DNA of 64,000 bases, from the NCBI GenBank assembly GCA_907163375.1, contig CAJQUW010007273.1, forward strand, positions 46,001-110,000, read 5' to 3'. This DNA is from Prostheceraeus crozeri. Lineage: Eukaryota > Platyhelminthes > Polycladida > Euryleptidae. This document shows positions 1-12,201 of this stretch, one piece after another; the stretch's first letter is position 1; every line of letters starts with the position of its first letter. The position numbers and the translations under genes are program-made. The notes under the pieces were generated by a model. The model did no database searches. It was not told the origin of the DNA and saw only the letters and a program-made list of their open reading frames with translations.

Positions 1-1
1 A

Positions 2-169
2 TTCCTATGACACGCTTGTCTGTTGAGTGCGCGTCAGTTGCAGGACACGTGTTTGTGTTCCTATGACACGCTTGTCTGTTGAGTGCGCGTCAGTTGCAGG
101 ACACGTGTTTGTGTTCCTATGACAACCTAGTCTGTTGAATGTGGGTCATTTGTAAGTCACGAATTATAG
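2..169. repeat. 56-bp tandem minisatellite, three units
   Basis: Two units (2-57 and 58-113) are identical over 56 bp. A third (114-169) is clearly related but diverged. Each unit starts TTCCTATGACA and has CTGTTGA in the middle. The array is cut by the window's left edge, so its true length is unknown. No coding function is evident. Confidence 0.9.
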
Positions 170-387
170 TGTAAATAAACACGGAAACTTTTCTGGGTGC
201 AGCGTTCTTCAAGGAACTATCTTAGTTCCATATCGATTCGCTGAATACCCTTTCTGATTACAATCGCATGTTCCAAACAGTGGACTTTGTCAAATATACA
301 GATAATTGCACATTGATGCTGCCTGCTACAACAAAGTGAAAAAAATCAGTAAGGGAATATATGCATTATAATTATCATTCACTGAGT

Positions 388-615
388 GATGGTCTCCGTG
401 GCACAGTGGTAAAGTAATTGGCCTGGAGATCTTTTGGTACAGAGGTCAAGCCCCGATGTCATTGGAAGTCGACAGGAACTCTCCACAACGCTGATGAAAA
501 GCTTGACTCTGTCGGCTCCCCCCAAATCTCGAGAATGTGAGAGTAGTGACGTTAAATCGTCACTAAATACTTTCTTCATTACTTTTTCAACTTTTCGTCT
601 CTTTCATTTTCCACA
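388..615 (+). mobile_element. tRNA-derived SINE copy (degenerate)
   Basis: The segment begins with a tRNA-like head. A box A-like TGGCACAGTGG lies near 399-409 and is followed about 40 bases later by a damaged box B (GGTCAAGCCCC). The body continues with GTCATTGGAAGTC and a TGACGTTAAATCGTCA motif before a T-rich tail. Another head at 29109 shares the box A and the GTCATTGGA block, which supports a dispersed SINE family rather than a working tRNA gene. The arms do not form a convincing cloverleaf. Family identity is not known. Confidence 0.55.
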
Positions 616-1895
616 TGACTATTCGATAGTGATATTCTAGCAAGCTTGCATTTATTCCGCACAACGGCTATTCCACATTCTTCGTGATCGAATGATGCGC
701 TTCGTAATCTGAAAATATCTAATGACTGACGTTTGATAATTATCACCTTATTTCTCACGTGAATTTCTCTCAGCTTGATATACAATTTCATCCATGATCT
801 TCACACGCCAGAATCTCCGCATTTCAAGTTAGTGCTTGATAGACACGATACAAAAGAATAGAAACAATTTAAAGCCAATTATTCATTTCAAGCCGACAGA
901 TTACCTTTTAATATCCTCAACAAGTTTTTATCATATCATCAACAAAGGATACTAGTGAAGCGGAAAGCATCGACTTTAGGTCGAAGTCTGATGACAGGAA
1001 AGCACTGAACTCCAAAGGCGGAAAAGCGACTTCCTGAAATACGAACGAGTATTTGAAAATTTCTAACTAGAATGCACTTTCTCAAAGCGAATGTATCTTG
1101 CATTTGATGAAAATGAAGACCGAAGCTCAGTTAATTCAGTGAGCGCAAATTGTGTATTTCAAAGATGAGAAGGACTGATGTTCTCATTTGTATTCGTACA
1201 TCTTATTGACAGTAAAAAATGATGTGCCACATATTCACGTGTTATCGCATCTACAAGGTTGTTCTTGGAAAGACTTCCCAAACAAGGACCATCCTGAACA
1301 CATTGAAGATGTACGGAATCATTGATAAAAAATAATCGCATCACATAATACAATTTCCATGCTCTACAAGTCTGCTGAGAAAAGTTATGGCCTATGGAAA
1401 TTCATCTTTAATTCTTGAGTATTTTAACTTGTAGTTTTCATATAGAACAACTAAATACGTACATAAATGCAATTCTAAATCTGACAAATTTACCACATGA
1501 GGCTGCAATTATTTTAATCAAACTGTTTGAAATTGCTGTAATGTTATAATGATTTCGCTTGAAATATATTTGAATAGATATCTATGATTAGTGACCTCAC
1601 CTTAGTCCATTGACTTTTTCGCTTTGAATTTTTCGTCATTGAACTTTTTCGTAGTGCAATGATGTAGAATTCAATGGAGTAGTCCTATATTATGTTTTAC
1701 AGTCCAATTTCTAGGATATGGTACCAGTGCAAATATCGGCAAATAGGAACCTCACATAGGCACCGTATTTCATCAAGCATCGGGCCTTTCTAATTATCGC
1801 AAAGTCAAACCACTCAGATTTTGCAGGTAGATGTATTTGGTCCTTGAAGAAATCAAAAGCCTTAGTATTCCTTATTATTTATATATCACCTTAAG
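616..1895. other. Non-coding stretch, nothing specific
   Basis: AT-rich sequence with only short chance open frames on both strands. Around 1610-1660 the pentamer TTTTTCG recurs at short spacing. No exon with plausible splice sites, RNA gene or element boundary was seen. Confidence 0.5.
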
Positions 1896-3425
1896 TCTAT
1901 ATTTGAGTCCACGCCGTCACCTTCATCTGCCCCGCCGCCTGAACCCTCAAACTACGCTCACGACCCTCCATTTGTCCTGACCACCTACGAAGTCGAAATT
2001 CTACTCGCAAAATTGAAGAAGAAATCTCCTGGCCCCGATGGCATCCCACCATGGTTCTTCAAGGAATTCTCCTCCATACTTGCCCCCGCAATCACTCTCA
2101 TCTTCAACAAGTCCCTAGCCGAGAGCAGAGTACCATCTTGTTTCAAAGAAGCTGTGATATCTCCTATTCCCAAATGTTCCAAGCCTCAAAGTGTCTCAGA
2201 CTATAGACCTATCAGCCTCCTACCATCGCTGTCTAAGGTCCTCGAGAAGCTGATCGTGAGCAGAGTCGTCATGCCAACCGTTCAAGAGAAAATCGACCAA
2301 GACTAATTTGCTTTCGTCAGAGAACCTGGTAAAGGGACAACTACAGCGCTGACACTTCTCTATAACAAAACAGTTTCCTTCCTCGACGGGAAATCAGGCG
2401 CTGTGCGACTTCTTTCCACAGATATCTCGAAGACATTCGACACGCTTCCATTCTCCACTATTTTTGAGACTCTGAATTATTTCGACCTACCACCAACCGC
2501 AATTACCTGGATCCGTAATTTCCTATCCAACAGAAGACAATTCGTTCGTGTTTCAGGCAACACGTCTGCGTGGATCTCAGTCACGTCCGGCGTCCCTCAA
2601 GGTAGCGTGATTGGTCCCGTGTTGTTCGTTAAGGCAATGAACAGCTTGAGGCCGGTCATGCCTAACTCATGGATGATCAAGTACGCCGACGTTGTGAGCC
2701 TGCTTCATTTCACGAGAGATCGTGAGAATGACTGCCTCCAAAAAGAATGGGACAACATTTCTTTGTGGGCCCAGTGTGCCGGCCTAAAGATTAACCTCGA
2801 GAAGTGCTGGGTTAGGGACTTCATCACGAAGCGGGGCCTTAAATTCCCTGCAATCGTCAACGAAGCCAGTAACCATGTACCATCTCGAACTGAAGCCAAG
2901 CTATTGGGCCTGACTCTCAGCGACAACCTAAAATGGAATACACACATAAAGAACGTCTGCCGAGCCGCCAACAAGCGCCTATACATTCTGAGAAACCTGA
3001 GAAGATCTTCCTGTTCTAAGAAGACAATGGCTCAAGTATATTCCACCCTAATAAAACCCGTGATTCCATACGCCTACCCTTCCTTCTGCAACATTCCCGA
3101 CTACCTCGCAGAAAAACTGTACAGTATCGATCGACGTGCTCTTCGTATCATCGGCCACACTCAGCGCTACAGCAGCAGACTAATCTAACATGCAAAAAGC
3201 TGTTTAAGAAAATCCTCGAGTATCAGGGCCACCCTCTCCGCTGCATGTTCGAAGAGCGGGCGCCGACTACACTCAACAATTGCCCTCTTGGACCACCTCT
3301 GGCGCGCACCAAAAGATTCAAGAACTCATTCATAAAGTATTGTCTGATCTGATCTTCATTCTCTGTTCCTTATTGTACCGACTTCACTTTGTAAGCCAAT
3401 AAAGAATTATTATTATTGTTATTTT
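1896..3425 (+). mobile_element. 5'-truncated non-LTR retrotransposon (CR1/L2/Jockey-like LINE)
   Basis: This is a LINE 3' portion: reverse-transcriptase coding sequence, a short 3' UTR with an AATAAA at about 3400, then an ATT-rich tail (3405-3425). It is truncated at its 5' end, with no endonuclease domain present, as is usual for target-primed reverse transcription. Base composition is far more GC-rich and codon-like than the flanks, consistent with a relatively recent insertion. Two other LINE 3' ends in the window (36.2-37.2 kb plus, 40.9-41.6 kb minus) are different copies or families. Confidence 0.9.
1902..3352 (+). pseudogene. LINE reverse transcriptase pseudogene
   Basis: One reading frame (frame of 1902) carries the RT finger and palm. 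KKKSPGPDGIPP comes first, followed by YRPISLLPSLSKVLEKL, then TDISKTFDTLPF (motif A) and TSGVPQGSVIGPVLF (motif B). The catalytic motif C reads YADV, so the second Asp of YADD is lost. A C-terminal thumb-like region contains LLGLTLSDNLKW and LIKPVIPYAYPSF. Breaks: an in-frame TAA at 2304-2306 just before FAFVREPGKG, and a frameshift around 3178-3185, after which the normal LINE carboxy terminus continues in another frame to a stop at 3350-3352. The enzyme would have copied the element's RNA at the nick site; this copy is dead. Confidence 0.93.
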
Positions 3426-4101
3426 TATTTCTTTAAAACTCTATTCTCCATTGAGCTATTCATAATTCGTCTGAGTTATTCAGTGAGATTCGTTTTTTAA
3501 CCCAGTGAAACTCATTCTTGATTGTATGATCGCATGCATATAAACATTACAGGCTCCACTACATAGTTCATGCATTCTTTGAAGTCAAATGCTTCATTTG
3601 CCAATGCAATATACTGCACCCAAGAAATGGTATATTATAATATATTTCTGCCTAGGATTCTGTGCCTGAAGTTCATTCAGCATTACTCACACTATTTTTA
3701 ACTTGATAGACTGTTTACTTAAACTAATTGCATGTAGTAGTTGTATAAAATGATTACAAATTCACTCGATTGTAATAATCATGACCGCATGCTTTATGAA
3801 GTCATTGAACGCAAGCCTGGAAATTCGATTTTTTTCATTCTGTTACAGAAGACTTGCTAATTGAATGCCTCTGGCTTTCACAAGGTCAGATATGTATCTT
3901 GCGGATCCGCAAATGGAGTCTCATGTGATATACGTGCGTAAAGCTGTTCATGACACAATCGCGAATCCACTGCTTCGGTAGCCTTGATGATTCGATGGCA
4001 GGGCTCGATTACCAGCTGGCAGACCACTTCGTGTCAGAGGTTGCAATGTGATGGATAGAGGATAGCTATGCGATTCTCTACGCTATAAAGAGGGAAGTTA
4101 T
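3426..4101. other. Non-coding stretch, nothing specific
   Basis: AT-rich sequence after the LINE tail with no frame above about 50 codons and no recognisable repeat boundary. Confidence 0.5.
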
Positions 4102-4189
4102 TTGATGAATCCCGAGGACATTAGCCCGAGCATAGAAATTAACAATACCATAGATTATCCACTTCTATGAGCCCGAGGGATTTATCAAG
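4102..4189. repeat. Imperfect foldback with CATAGAA mini-palindrome (family E, copy 1)
   Basis: Outer arms TTGATGAATCCC and GGGATTTATCAAG pair. Inside them GCATAGAA (4130-4137) pairs with TTCTATGAGC (4163-4172). The inner block, CATAGAAATTAACAATACC then CATAGA and CTTCTATGAGCC, is found twice more near 32.1-32.3 kb, once in each orientation. That makes it a dispersed short palindromic repeat and not a local accident. Confidence 0.7.
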
Positions 4190-5262
4190 TATTTTCACGA
4201 GCTATGTCCTAGTGAATTGTGTAACTATTCTCTATCCGTTACTAAAATATGCCAGATTATTAACTATGAACTAGGACCATAGATATCTGCGATAATATCC
4301 CTTTCTACTTAGATTTTCACTAGTAATGAATTCTATCAAATATAGAAGGGAGTCTGAATACGATTCTACTGCTATATAATAATTTAGTATACTTTATTGT
4401 TGTAATGGAGATTTCTTTCCAGATCTATCTACATGTGTGTCCGGGTGCTATTACACTAGCATTCGAATTACTGTATCTGCGATCACCCCATGCCGAAAAC
4501 GGTGTCACCCATTATCTGGCATAAAATTGAGCTCATAAAGTAAAATACCGGGAACGCTTTTCTGCACAAAAGCAAAACTCTTTCGGTTTCTATTTCGATC
4601 CTCCTCATTTAGGTGATTAAAAAACTCATTCGGGAGAGTAGAAAACATCAAGTCTCCTGAATAAACCTAAAACAATCATCATCAGTTGGTGAACGCCCTA
4701 TTTCAATTAACGACAAACATGTACAGAACGAACGCCATCTTTTTAAATTGTTGGTTAAAACAGCGACAATCCGTCAATCCTGCAATTATAATCTATAAAA
4801 CAGAAAGGAAATGTACGAGCCAAGTACATCGATCAACGTGTTCACCTGCGAGGATTTGACATTAATGCACCTACGTGCACGCTACTCTGTCTGAATGTCT
4901 GTAACAAAATCTGTTATTATTTACCATTATACGAGTTTGCGCAACAATGGAATGAACTTAAATCTCACGGTTCATCACACTAATGAGGAGATGTCATCGA
5001 CAATCATGATGAAAGGTTACTTTCTTCACACCGCGAGAGTTGATTTGTAGATTTGAGACTCAAAATTATCTCTTGCAAGTACATCGCACCTATTTTTGTA
5101 ACAGAAGAAATTTCAACTATATCGTATTCCATTGTCATGTATTCTAAGTCACACCTGGCTCTGTTCATGTGCTTTGCTGCTGATGATAAAATGACTTCTC
5201 TTAATCTCTTCTGAGACTGATCATGTCAAAACTTGCGTTTCTAATGGTACCTTCATACACAG
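4190..5262. other. Non-coding stretch, nothing specific
   Basis: No supported gene, RNA or transposon boundary. Only short chance frames are present. Confidence 0.5.
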
Positions 5263-6095
5263 AGTAAGTATATAGCATGTAGGTAAAGTGTCGACTCAAA
5301 GTAATTTCAGTATACAGTGACAATTTTTATTTCAAAAGATTCCCTTTTTGCAGGGATTATGTTCCTGTGATCAAAAAAATTGATCACTTTCTAAGAAGTA
5401 AAATGTTTGCAACTTATTCCTGTGTTTACATACTACCGACATGAAGCCACTTCGTAAGTAGTATGAAACAAGCTTATTAGATATTAAAAGGAATGAACAT
5501 CTTTAATAGGTTACCTAATTAAGCGGAAATTAAGTTAATTATCAAGGAAATTTCATGAACTGCATTATAATGTAGGCTTAAGTCTTCATGGAAGAGTTCA
5601 GATCTTATTGTGCTTCTTGACTGAGATTTCAAGCTATTATTTCAATTTTCAGCGGCATGATTTTATGATTCGCTAAATTCATGACTGAAAAGTAATGTGT
5701 ACCCATTTGCATCTTTTTAAAAAATATGATCATTGTCTTAATTATGATATTTTGCTCTTTCAGTTGCGAGCAGTTTGTGATATGATCACGCTTATGAAAC
5801 TACTCTTATTGAAGGCTGGGCATTAGTAACAGTAACCCATCGGGATGCTAATGTAGCAAACATTACCGCTCGAAGATTGTCATGACACTGAGGATTTGTA
5901 AAATACTATTATTCCTTCTGTATTGCTATCATGATCAGTCAATTCCATGGCAATTTCTTCAAAACTGCAAAAATTTGCTTATCTCATATTTGGGACTGGG
6001 TCTCAACTCGACTTCATTTGATAAAATCAAAACTGCACAATATGCACATTGGGAATTTAATTAGTACGGAATTTCTACTCTATATTTTCTCTACG
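5263..6095 (+). repeat. Dispersed repeat family A, copy 1 (about 0.8 kb)
   Basis: Aligned by eye with 10468-11280 and 52104-53170 over the whole length in the same orientation. Shared blocks in order: GTAGGTAnAGTGTCGA, an AAAAGATTC tract, ACCGACATGAAGCCACTT with a TAGTATGAAACA run, a GATCACG block, TGACA..GGAT.TGTAAAATA, ATCATGATCAGTCAA, then TTTAATAAAATCGAAA-like and TTTCTACTCTATAT at the end. A shorter fragment lies at 41905-42125. No terminal inverted repeats and no coding frame are conserved, so it is a non-autonomous element of unknown class. The small open frame at 5882-6064 is not preserved among copies. Confidence 0.85.
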
Positions 6096-7871
6096 CCTTC
6101 ATAGAATCAAGGTGACCCAGGTCCCTATACGTGAATGCCTGGAAAGAGCTATCGCGCTAATCTGGGTCCTCAAGATTGAAAGTTGTAGACGCAAGCGACG
6201 AGTGAATCGACTAAGTTCGAGTGCAGGTCACACAGTTTGTTTTTCAAGTGGATTTATTTTACAAGGACCACAGCAAAATGCCTCAGGGAGGGGCGATTGG
6301 GTCCCCTGTATGGATAGAGTTAATGCTCTTATATTAATATATGAGCTCCTATCTGCGTCGAATTTGTTAAAGCCAGTTGCTTTAGAGGTAAGAAGACAAC
6401 ACGAGAAATGCAGAATTCACACTGTCTTGACATGACTGCTTACAATGACCCCAAGGCATGTGAAATGACAAGGGTACGCATGTAGAAATGAGGAATGCAA
6501 AGCGATTTCGTAGTTCCAACACTTTAACACGGAATGGAATTCACTTGTCACAGAATTGACGGCTGACGTTGCGGGGCTTTCTGTTTATTGATGGGAGCCA
6601 ATGCGCGCATTATTCGAATCTTTTCAGCGATTGACTGGCAGCCGAGCTACTGCGCAATCTCTAGCGTTTGTCTTTAATTTCTGAACAAGGCATGAACCGC
6701 ACGAATTAGCCTCGAGGATTTAATATTTCAAATGCAAAGCTGTTCTAAGGAAATCAGCTTTCTTCAATCAATTTGTATTGCCTTGAAATTACATCTTAGT
6801 TGAAATCAATAATCCAAAGGATGATGTTTATTGCAAATGACAAGGTAAAATCCTTACAATTGATGATAAGTTTCAGATGGGAGGATGGATAAGCGAAACG
6901 TCTCGCAAGTTATCAATTATTAATTCAATCTTGCTTTTCTTGAATATTTTATAAGTGTCTCAGACATGAAGCTCGTTTCATAGCGCTACTTACTGCTCGA
7001 TGAATATTTTACTTAATGAATGCATACCATACCTTTATAGCTTTGCAAGGGATTTTCAGGTCAAGGATACAGGAAATGGCTTCATCCAGAAGCGAATTTC
7101 ATTGAAATCAACTGAATAGTTCTATTTCAAAGCATTGTTCATTTCAGTGGTTCAAAGTGGTTTTCAGTGCAGAGTGCTTAAATAAATCACCACCATTTAT
7201 CAAGGCAATCGCACAGTATGTAGACCAAACAAAGGTGACGCTACTTCTACACGCATTTTTTAGGAAATATTTTATTTTTTTTAGAATTAAATTAGAGATT
7301 TTCTTAATTTTTGCTTGAGGGACTTAAACTTCACCCTGAGAATCTACAGGCAATATACTTTATGGTGTCGGAACTTTATATCTATCAAATTTCTATCACT
7401 TGATTTTCAGTTGCTTTGATGCAAATCTTCCATTGAATCAGCGGATATTTCTGTCGGATATGAAGATGAAGGGAATAGTTGTTCTTGCATTTCATCAATT
7501 CTCATTAGCCTGATGGCATCGTCCGTCTTTACATCTACCTGTCATATTTGACGGATGAAATTGTTATCACTTACGCATTCGATTACTTTACGAGGTTTAC
7601 GTACGTGTTCCGTTACGTGTTCAAAATTTCCTTAAAATGTCAACATTTCGCTTGCATGACAAATAGGCAACTATTATCGAAGATTTCTCTGACATCACCA
7701 TCAATTGTAGGCCTAATACAGAGATCTTGCTGGGCATGATTTAACTTTAAGTAATGAGGAAAAAAGGAAACAGCAATGCATCTTGAAATGAAGGCAACAA
7801 ACTCAGTTAAACAAATTTATAACAGTTTGTCTTGTCCACTCTTTACAATAGATTGACATTTGTGCCGTGTG
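6096..7871. other. Non-coding stretch, nothing specific
   Basis: The longest frame (6112-6435) begins at a non-ATG codon and shows no family motif or splice context. Nothing else is supported. Confidence 0.45.
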
Positions 7872-8274
7872 CCGGTGTTACGATATTCAGTTTCCCTCAG
7901 TTTTATTTTCCGATCGGAAATTGTAATCTTGGTTTTATATTCCTATTAGGAAAAAGAGTCCTTGGTCTCTTATAGATGTTTCTTATAGAAAATTGTAATC
8001 GGAGTACATCTGAAGAAGTACGACAAATACACATGACTTTTTTATTGAAGGTAATTTTTCCCTTGGGAAGCTAAGACAAAGGGGGAAAATGAATCCTATG
8101 ACTTTAAAAAACTTTTTTTATAAACCAGCAAAGCCAATAGGAAAATGAAAGAGACTAGGAAAATAAAACAGAGTACAATGAGCATGGTTAAAATTTCCGA
8201 TCAGAAAATGTATCCGAGCTTAGATTTTCCGGTAGGAAACTGAAGCAGAGGGAGAGCGAGCACTGTAACACCGG
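7872..8274. mobile_element. Non-autonomous TIR element (about 0.4 kb)
   Basis: Perfect 10-bp termini CCGGTGTTAC (7872-7881) and GTAACACCGG (8265-8274). Subterminal regions are also inversely related: TTTCCnnTCnGTTTnATTTTCCGATCGG-like on the left and the complementary GAAA/CAGAGGGAG block on the right. The interior is rich in GGAAAAT/ATTTTCC. No transposase frame. I could not see an unambiguous target duplication, so the superfamily is open. Confidence 0.65.
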
Positions 8275-9114
8275 TCAATAGTAGAGTTGGACGCTGACTA
8301 TAAATTCGGCGACGCCGGGTAGGTCTATTAGCAAATTCATGTTGATCCAAAAATACACCATGTACTCAAATACAAATATGTTTACTTAAGTGCAGTGCTT
8401 GTCATTGAAGATTGATGCCAGTAATTTGAGCAGGCTTTGCTGGTAAGTTGCGTCTCGATATCATTATTACATGTATTTTCTCTGATGGCTTAATAAAGAT
8501 TTAGAAAAATGCAGAAAACATAAATGCAGTTATTTCTTGGCAAAACAATTTTAATAGTCACTGTGCATCTCCTGAAAGTTGATGACTACTGCATATTTTG
8601 TTTATGTCTCAGAACATGTCAAAAAATCTTTTAAACCAATCTTCAGTACTTTGGAATGGAAGAAGAAATATTGAGTATAAAACAGCTGGGCTATTATGCC
8701 TATTGCGCAAAGATTGCGCACAAACTGTATTTCAACACTAAAGCACAAAAGAACGCAACATTAGATCGCATGAATTGTAAGCAACTGATGTTCATCAAGC
8801 TTCAAATTTTGTAGAGGATTGTTAAGCAAGCGAATAACTATCGTCTAACAAAAACAAGTTTGCAATTAGCTGTCCGATCTGGGAGAAATTCGCTTTTTGT
8901 TGGCAATATGCTCCATGCGCTTTCAAAAGGGAGCAACAGTAGCGCGATTCGAGAAGAACGGGGCGAGGCGAGGAAACTATTCTTTTTGTATGTGTGAATT
9001 ATGTCGACCTTGGACTGACATGACATCATCAAAGTTAAGTTCATTCATTTCTTATCTCTTTCATGGGCATGCGTTACTCACTTGTTAACTTCTCGTTACT
9101 CGATGGAAAATGTA
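8275..9114. other. Non-coding stretch, nothing specific
   Basis: Overlapping short frames on both strands near 8840-9090 look like chance. No domain motif or splice pattern was found. Confidence 0.45.
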
Positions 9115-9117
9115 TTA

Positions 9118-9162
9118 ATGGCGGCTGCGCCGTGCCGACGCGGCGCGTCGCACTCTAGACAA
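9118..9162. other. Short CpG-dense block
   Basis: About 45 bases with many CG dinucleotides (GCGGCTGCGCC...GACGCGGCGCGTCGCA) in an otherwise CpG-poor, AT-rich setting, immediately upstream of the GC-rich minisatellite. It could be promoter-like or simply the edge of the repeat. An ATGGCGGCTGCG start at 9118 opens only 15 codons. Confidence 0.35.
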
Positions 9163-9237
9163 TAGTCGCTCCTTATTAAAGTAGTACTCAGCAACTTCTG
9201 ATTCGACCAGGAAGGAGCCGATCGGCACTGGATAAGG

Positions 9238-9560
9238 AATGGGATTGTGCGGGTTATTGAGGCGGTAGAGGAGTGGGGCGAGAGAAGCAGCGGATTATTG
9301 AGACGGCAGCGGAGTGCGACTAGAGACGCAGCGGGATCGCGCGGGTAATTGAGGTGGGGCGGAGTGGGGCTAGAGAAACAGCGGGATCGTGCGGTTATTG
9401 AGGTGGGAGCAGTGTGGGGCTAGAGAAGCGGCGGATTTGTGCGGATAATTGAGGCGGCAGGGTGTGGGGCTACAGACGCAGCAGGATCGCGCGGGTAATT
9501 GAGGTGGGGGCGCAGTGCGGCTACAGAAACAGCGGGATCGTGCAGGCAATTCTGGTGGAA
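9238..9560. repeat. GC-rich minisatellite, about 50-bp unit
   Basis: About six to seven imperfect units. Each contains GCGGGATCGnGCGGnTAATTGAGG followed by a G-rich stretch and GGGGCTAGAGAAnCAGC-like sequence. Clear unit starts lie near 9329, 9379, 9429, 9479 and 9530; earlier units are shortened or diverged. The minus-strand open frame through the array (9370-9624) is proline/cysteine-rich only because of the repeat and is not regarded as a gene. Confidence 0.85.
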
Positions 9561-10467
9561 GCGGAGAAAGAGAAGTTAGAAAAGGAATGTGGTAGAGTGG
9601 GAGAACTTTTACTTCTCTCAGCATTGCTATAACGGATCACTTCTTTGATTTTTGTCGAGAATCGTCTGATAATCAAACGGTAGTTCACACTGAATTACAC
9701 AATTTTCTCGTATTTTTGAGATGATAACTTTACAATTCTCACGCTCTATTTTCATAATGAGCTAACAGATTACTTGATTGAACATCAAGCTCTATTCTGA
9801 GAAGCCCAAATCCTTTCTGATCTTCCGCAATACACGAAATACATTAGCCAAATCATCACTGAAGACTCTTAAGTCGAAGAAATTTCATGAGACAAGAAGT
9901 TCGGTTTTCTGCGTACAAAAACTCAAATAAGAGTACTTCTTCAGAAAGTGAGAAAGTCTTTTTTCATTCCAACATATGTTGACTGCGCAATAGCGATTGT
10001 TTCATCTGCACAGTTGTGTGAAATCTGAAAATTGTGCACTTCATCCTCATATGAATACAGGGATTCCAATAGTTTAAGAATTAGTCTCCTTCAGAACTCA
10101 ATGCATGTTTTTGCAGAGCTTCACATATTCCGCACTTCGTCAATGACAAAATGAAACTCGAACTTTGATGAGGAAGTAAAAATCCCACAACATGATTCAA
10201 TTTCATGCTCATTACAGAACAGAATGCAAACGTGATGTACAGCAGGATGTTTCCCATCTGCAAGTTATTGACATAGACAAGTCTTTGCAGATGTTTAAAT
10301 GAACAAAATAAAAAGATATAAGATCAAATTGCCAAGCATGTGATGTGGGTTTGGTGTGACTCGATTAAGGGATGCAGAGTCCTAACTCCGGGTAGCATAT
10401 ACTAACCACAGAAGACCGGCATGCCGCATTGTTTAAGTTGCTGAAGATTTGCAATTAGCAAGCATGA
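9561..10467. other. Non-coding stretch, nothing specific
   Basis: No supported feature. Confidence 0.45.
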
Positions 10468-11280
10468 AGTAAGTATATGGTAGGTAGAGTGTCGAGTTAA
10501 GAAAGTGTATGTATACAGTGAGAATTTTTATATGAAAAGATTCAGTTTTTTGCGGGGACAAGCGTTTCTGCGGTCCAAAACATTATTTGAGCAGTTTTAA
10601 AAAGCTGCATTTTTGAAAATTTATATACTACCGAAATGAAGCCACTTTATAAGTAATATGAAACAAGTTCAATATCAAAAGGAATGAATTTTGCCAATTA
10701 TGCTGATGATCAAGGAAATCTAATGAACCGCATGATAATGTAAGTCTTCATGAAAATGTCGAGATCTTATTGTGCTTTCTTGACTGAAAAGTCAAGTCTT
10801 TAATTCTATTTTCATCGGCATAATTTTATGATTCACGAAATTCATGTTTCATTTCTTGAATCTGAATAGTGATGTGGACACATTTGCATCTCCTAAAGTT
10901 AATTGAAATCATTGTCTTTGATCATGTCATTTTGCTCTACCAGTAGCAGTTTGCTTGTGATACGATCACGCTTAAGAAAATACTCTTGTGGTTGAGCATG
11001 AAAGTCATAGCCGCCCATCGAATTGGTATTTAACAAGCATTCCTTGTCCAAGCCTGTCATGACATGCAGGATCTGTAAAATACTATCATTCCTTCTGCAC
11101 TACTATCATGATCAGTCAAATCCTGGGCAATTTCTTCAAAACTGCAAAAAATTTGCACATCTCAATATTGGTAATGCCCGACTATTCACTAAGAGTTCAT
11201 TTAATAAAATCGAAATTGTATACATATTGGAGATTTAATAAATACTGAGTTTCTACTCTATATAATATACTTACTCTATG
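10468..11280 (+). repeat. Dispersed repeat family A, copy 2
   Basis: Colinear with the copy at 5263-6095, from GGTAGGTAGAGTGTCGAG to TTTCTACTCTATATAA and TACTTACTCTATG at its right end. It stops exactly where the next inverted-repeat element begins, suggesting that element inserted into or beside the family A end. Confidence 0.85.
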
Positions 11281-11597
11281 TTAGCAAGTTAGTGAAATCT
11301 CGATGGGCATTCATTAAATAGCACATAAAACACACTACTGACAAATCGCCTAAGTTAGTGTGCCTGCTATAATTAATAAGTGTTGTTTTTTATAAACACA
11401 ATGTAAACAGAATAATTAAATGTTGATTTGCATCCTCATTTGAAAAATGGGAAAATACCTGACTAGCTGCCATTCCATCCAATATCAGGAATCAGCATTT
11501 ACTAACTATGTCAGACGCACTAACTTAGGCGATTTGCCAGTAGTGTGTTTAAAGTGATATTAAATGAATGCCCTTCGAAATTTCACTAACTTACTAA
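11281..11597. mobile_element. MITE with about 78-bp terminal inverted repeats
   Basis: The left arm starts TTAGCAAGTTAGTGAAAT; the right arm ends ATTTCACTAACTTACTAA. Pairing continues inward through GGGCATTCATT, ACACACTACTG and CGCCTAAGTTAGTG, giving arms of roughly 78 bp with few mismatches. Total length 317 bp with no coding frame. The unpaired centre (about 11360-11510) is AT-rich. Termini and size fit a non-autonomous cut-and-paste element; its superfamily is not assigned. Confidence 0.85.
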
Positions 11598-11914
11598 TTG
11601 CAAATGTCAAATATACCCGGGTATGGCTGCAACTTTAAATAGGGAGTTGTGTCGATGTTGAGAGACGTGAGCCACGCCTTCTGATGATTTCTGATTTTGA
11701 TAAAATGGCAGCTGTTTAGGTCTGTTTCCATTTTTCAACTGAGGATGCAACTTAATATTTAATTATTCTCTTTACATTAAGTTACTGAGTCTAGAAGGCA
11801 CGGTAGCCGTTTATTGATGGCAATTTCAGCTTCTCGGTCAGGCACCGATCTGAAATTGCTAAAATCTGCTATAATTGCAAATTCTTGCCTTAAAGTGGCA
11901 TACTGTATATTCAA

Positions 11915-12042
11915 AAAGATATTATATCTAAAGAGAAATGATAATAATCGTGAATCTTTACATAATAGACTGACATGGAACCGGTACCTAGCCATTCTCA
12001 ATCTTAGGAAGTCGCCATCGCTTAGGTACCGCTGTCATGTCC
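11915..12042 (-). repeat. Dispersed motif family C, copy 1
   Basis: Shares AAAGAGAAATGATAATAATC and GTGAATC with 22297 onward and, about 70 bases later, the block GCCATCGCTTAGGTACCGCTG then TCATG. The reverse complement of that block recurs near 16728, 21917 and 29291. No coding frame is conserved. Confidence 0.6.
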
Positions 12043-12201
12043 GTTATTACATTAATACTTTATTTATTGCATTGTCGAATTTCTATGCTGACAACTAGAA
12101 AAAATACTACTAATTAGCTTCTTACTAAGTTTGCACGCTCTTCGATATACATAATTCAAAATACGGAAGTTCATAAAACTGTTTATTGCCCTAATTCCAG
12201 A
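12043..12201. other. Non-coding spacer
   Basis: Short AT-rich spacer between family C copy 1 and the following MITE; nothing recognised. Confidence 0.4.

Noticed and set aside
1..170. CRISPR-like array from the 56-bp direct repeats
   Set aside because: Units are head to tail with no unique spacers, in eukaryotic context; ordinary minisatellite.
391..465. Functional tRNA gene
   Set aside because: Box A is good but box B is damaged and the acceptor and anticodon arms do not pair; better explained as a SINE head.
9370..9624. 84-codon minus frame, Pro/Cys-rich
   Set aside because: It is the translation of the GC-rich 50-bp minisatellite.
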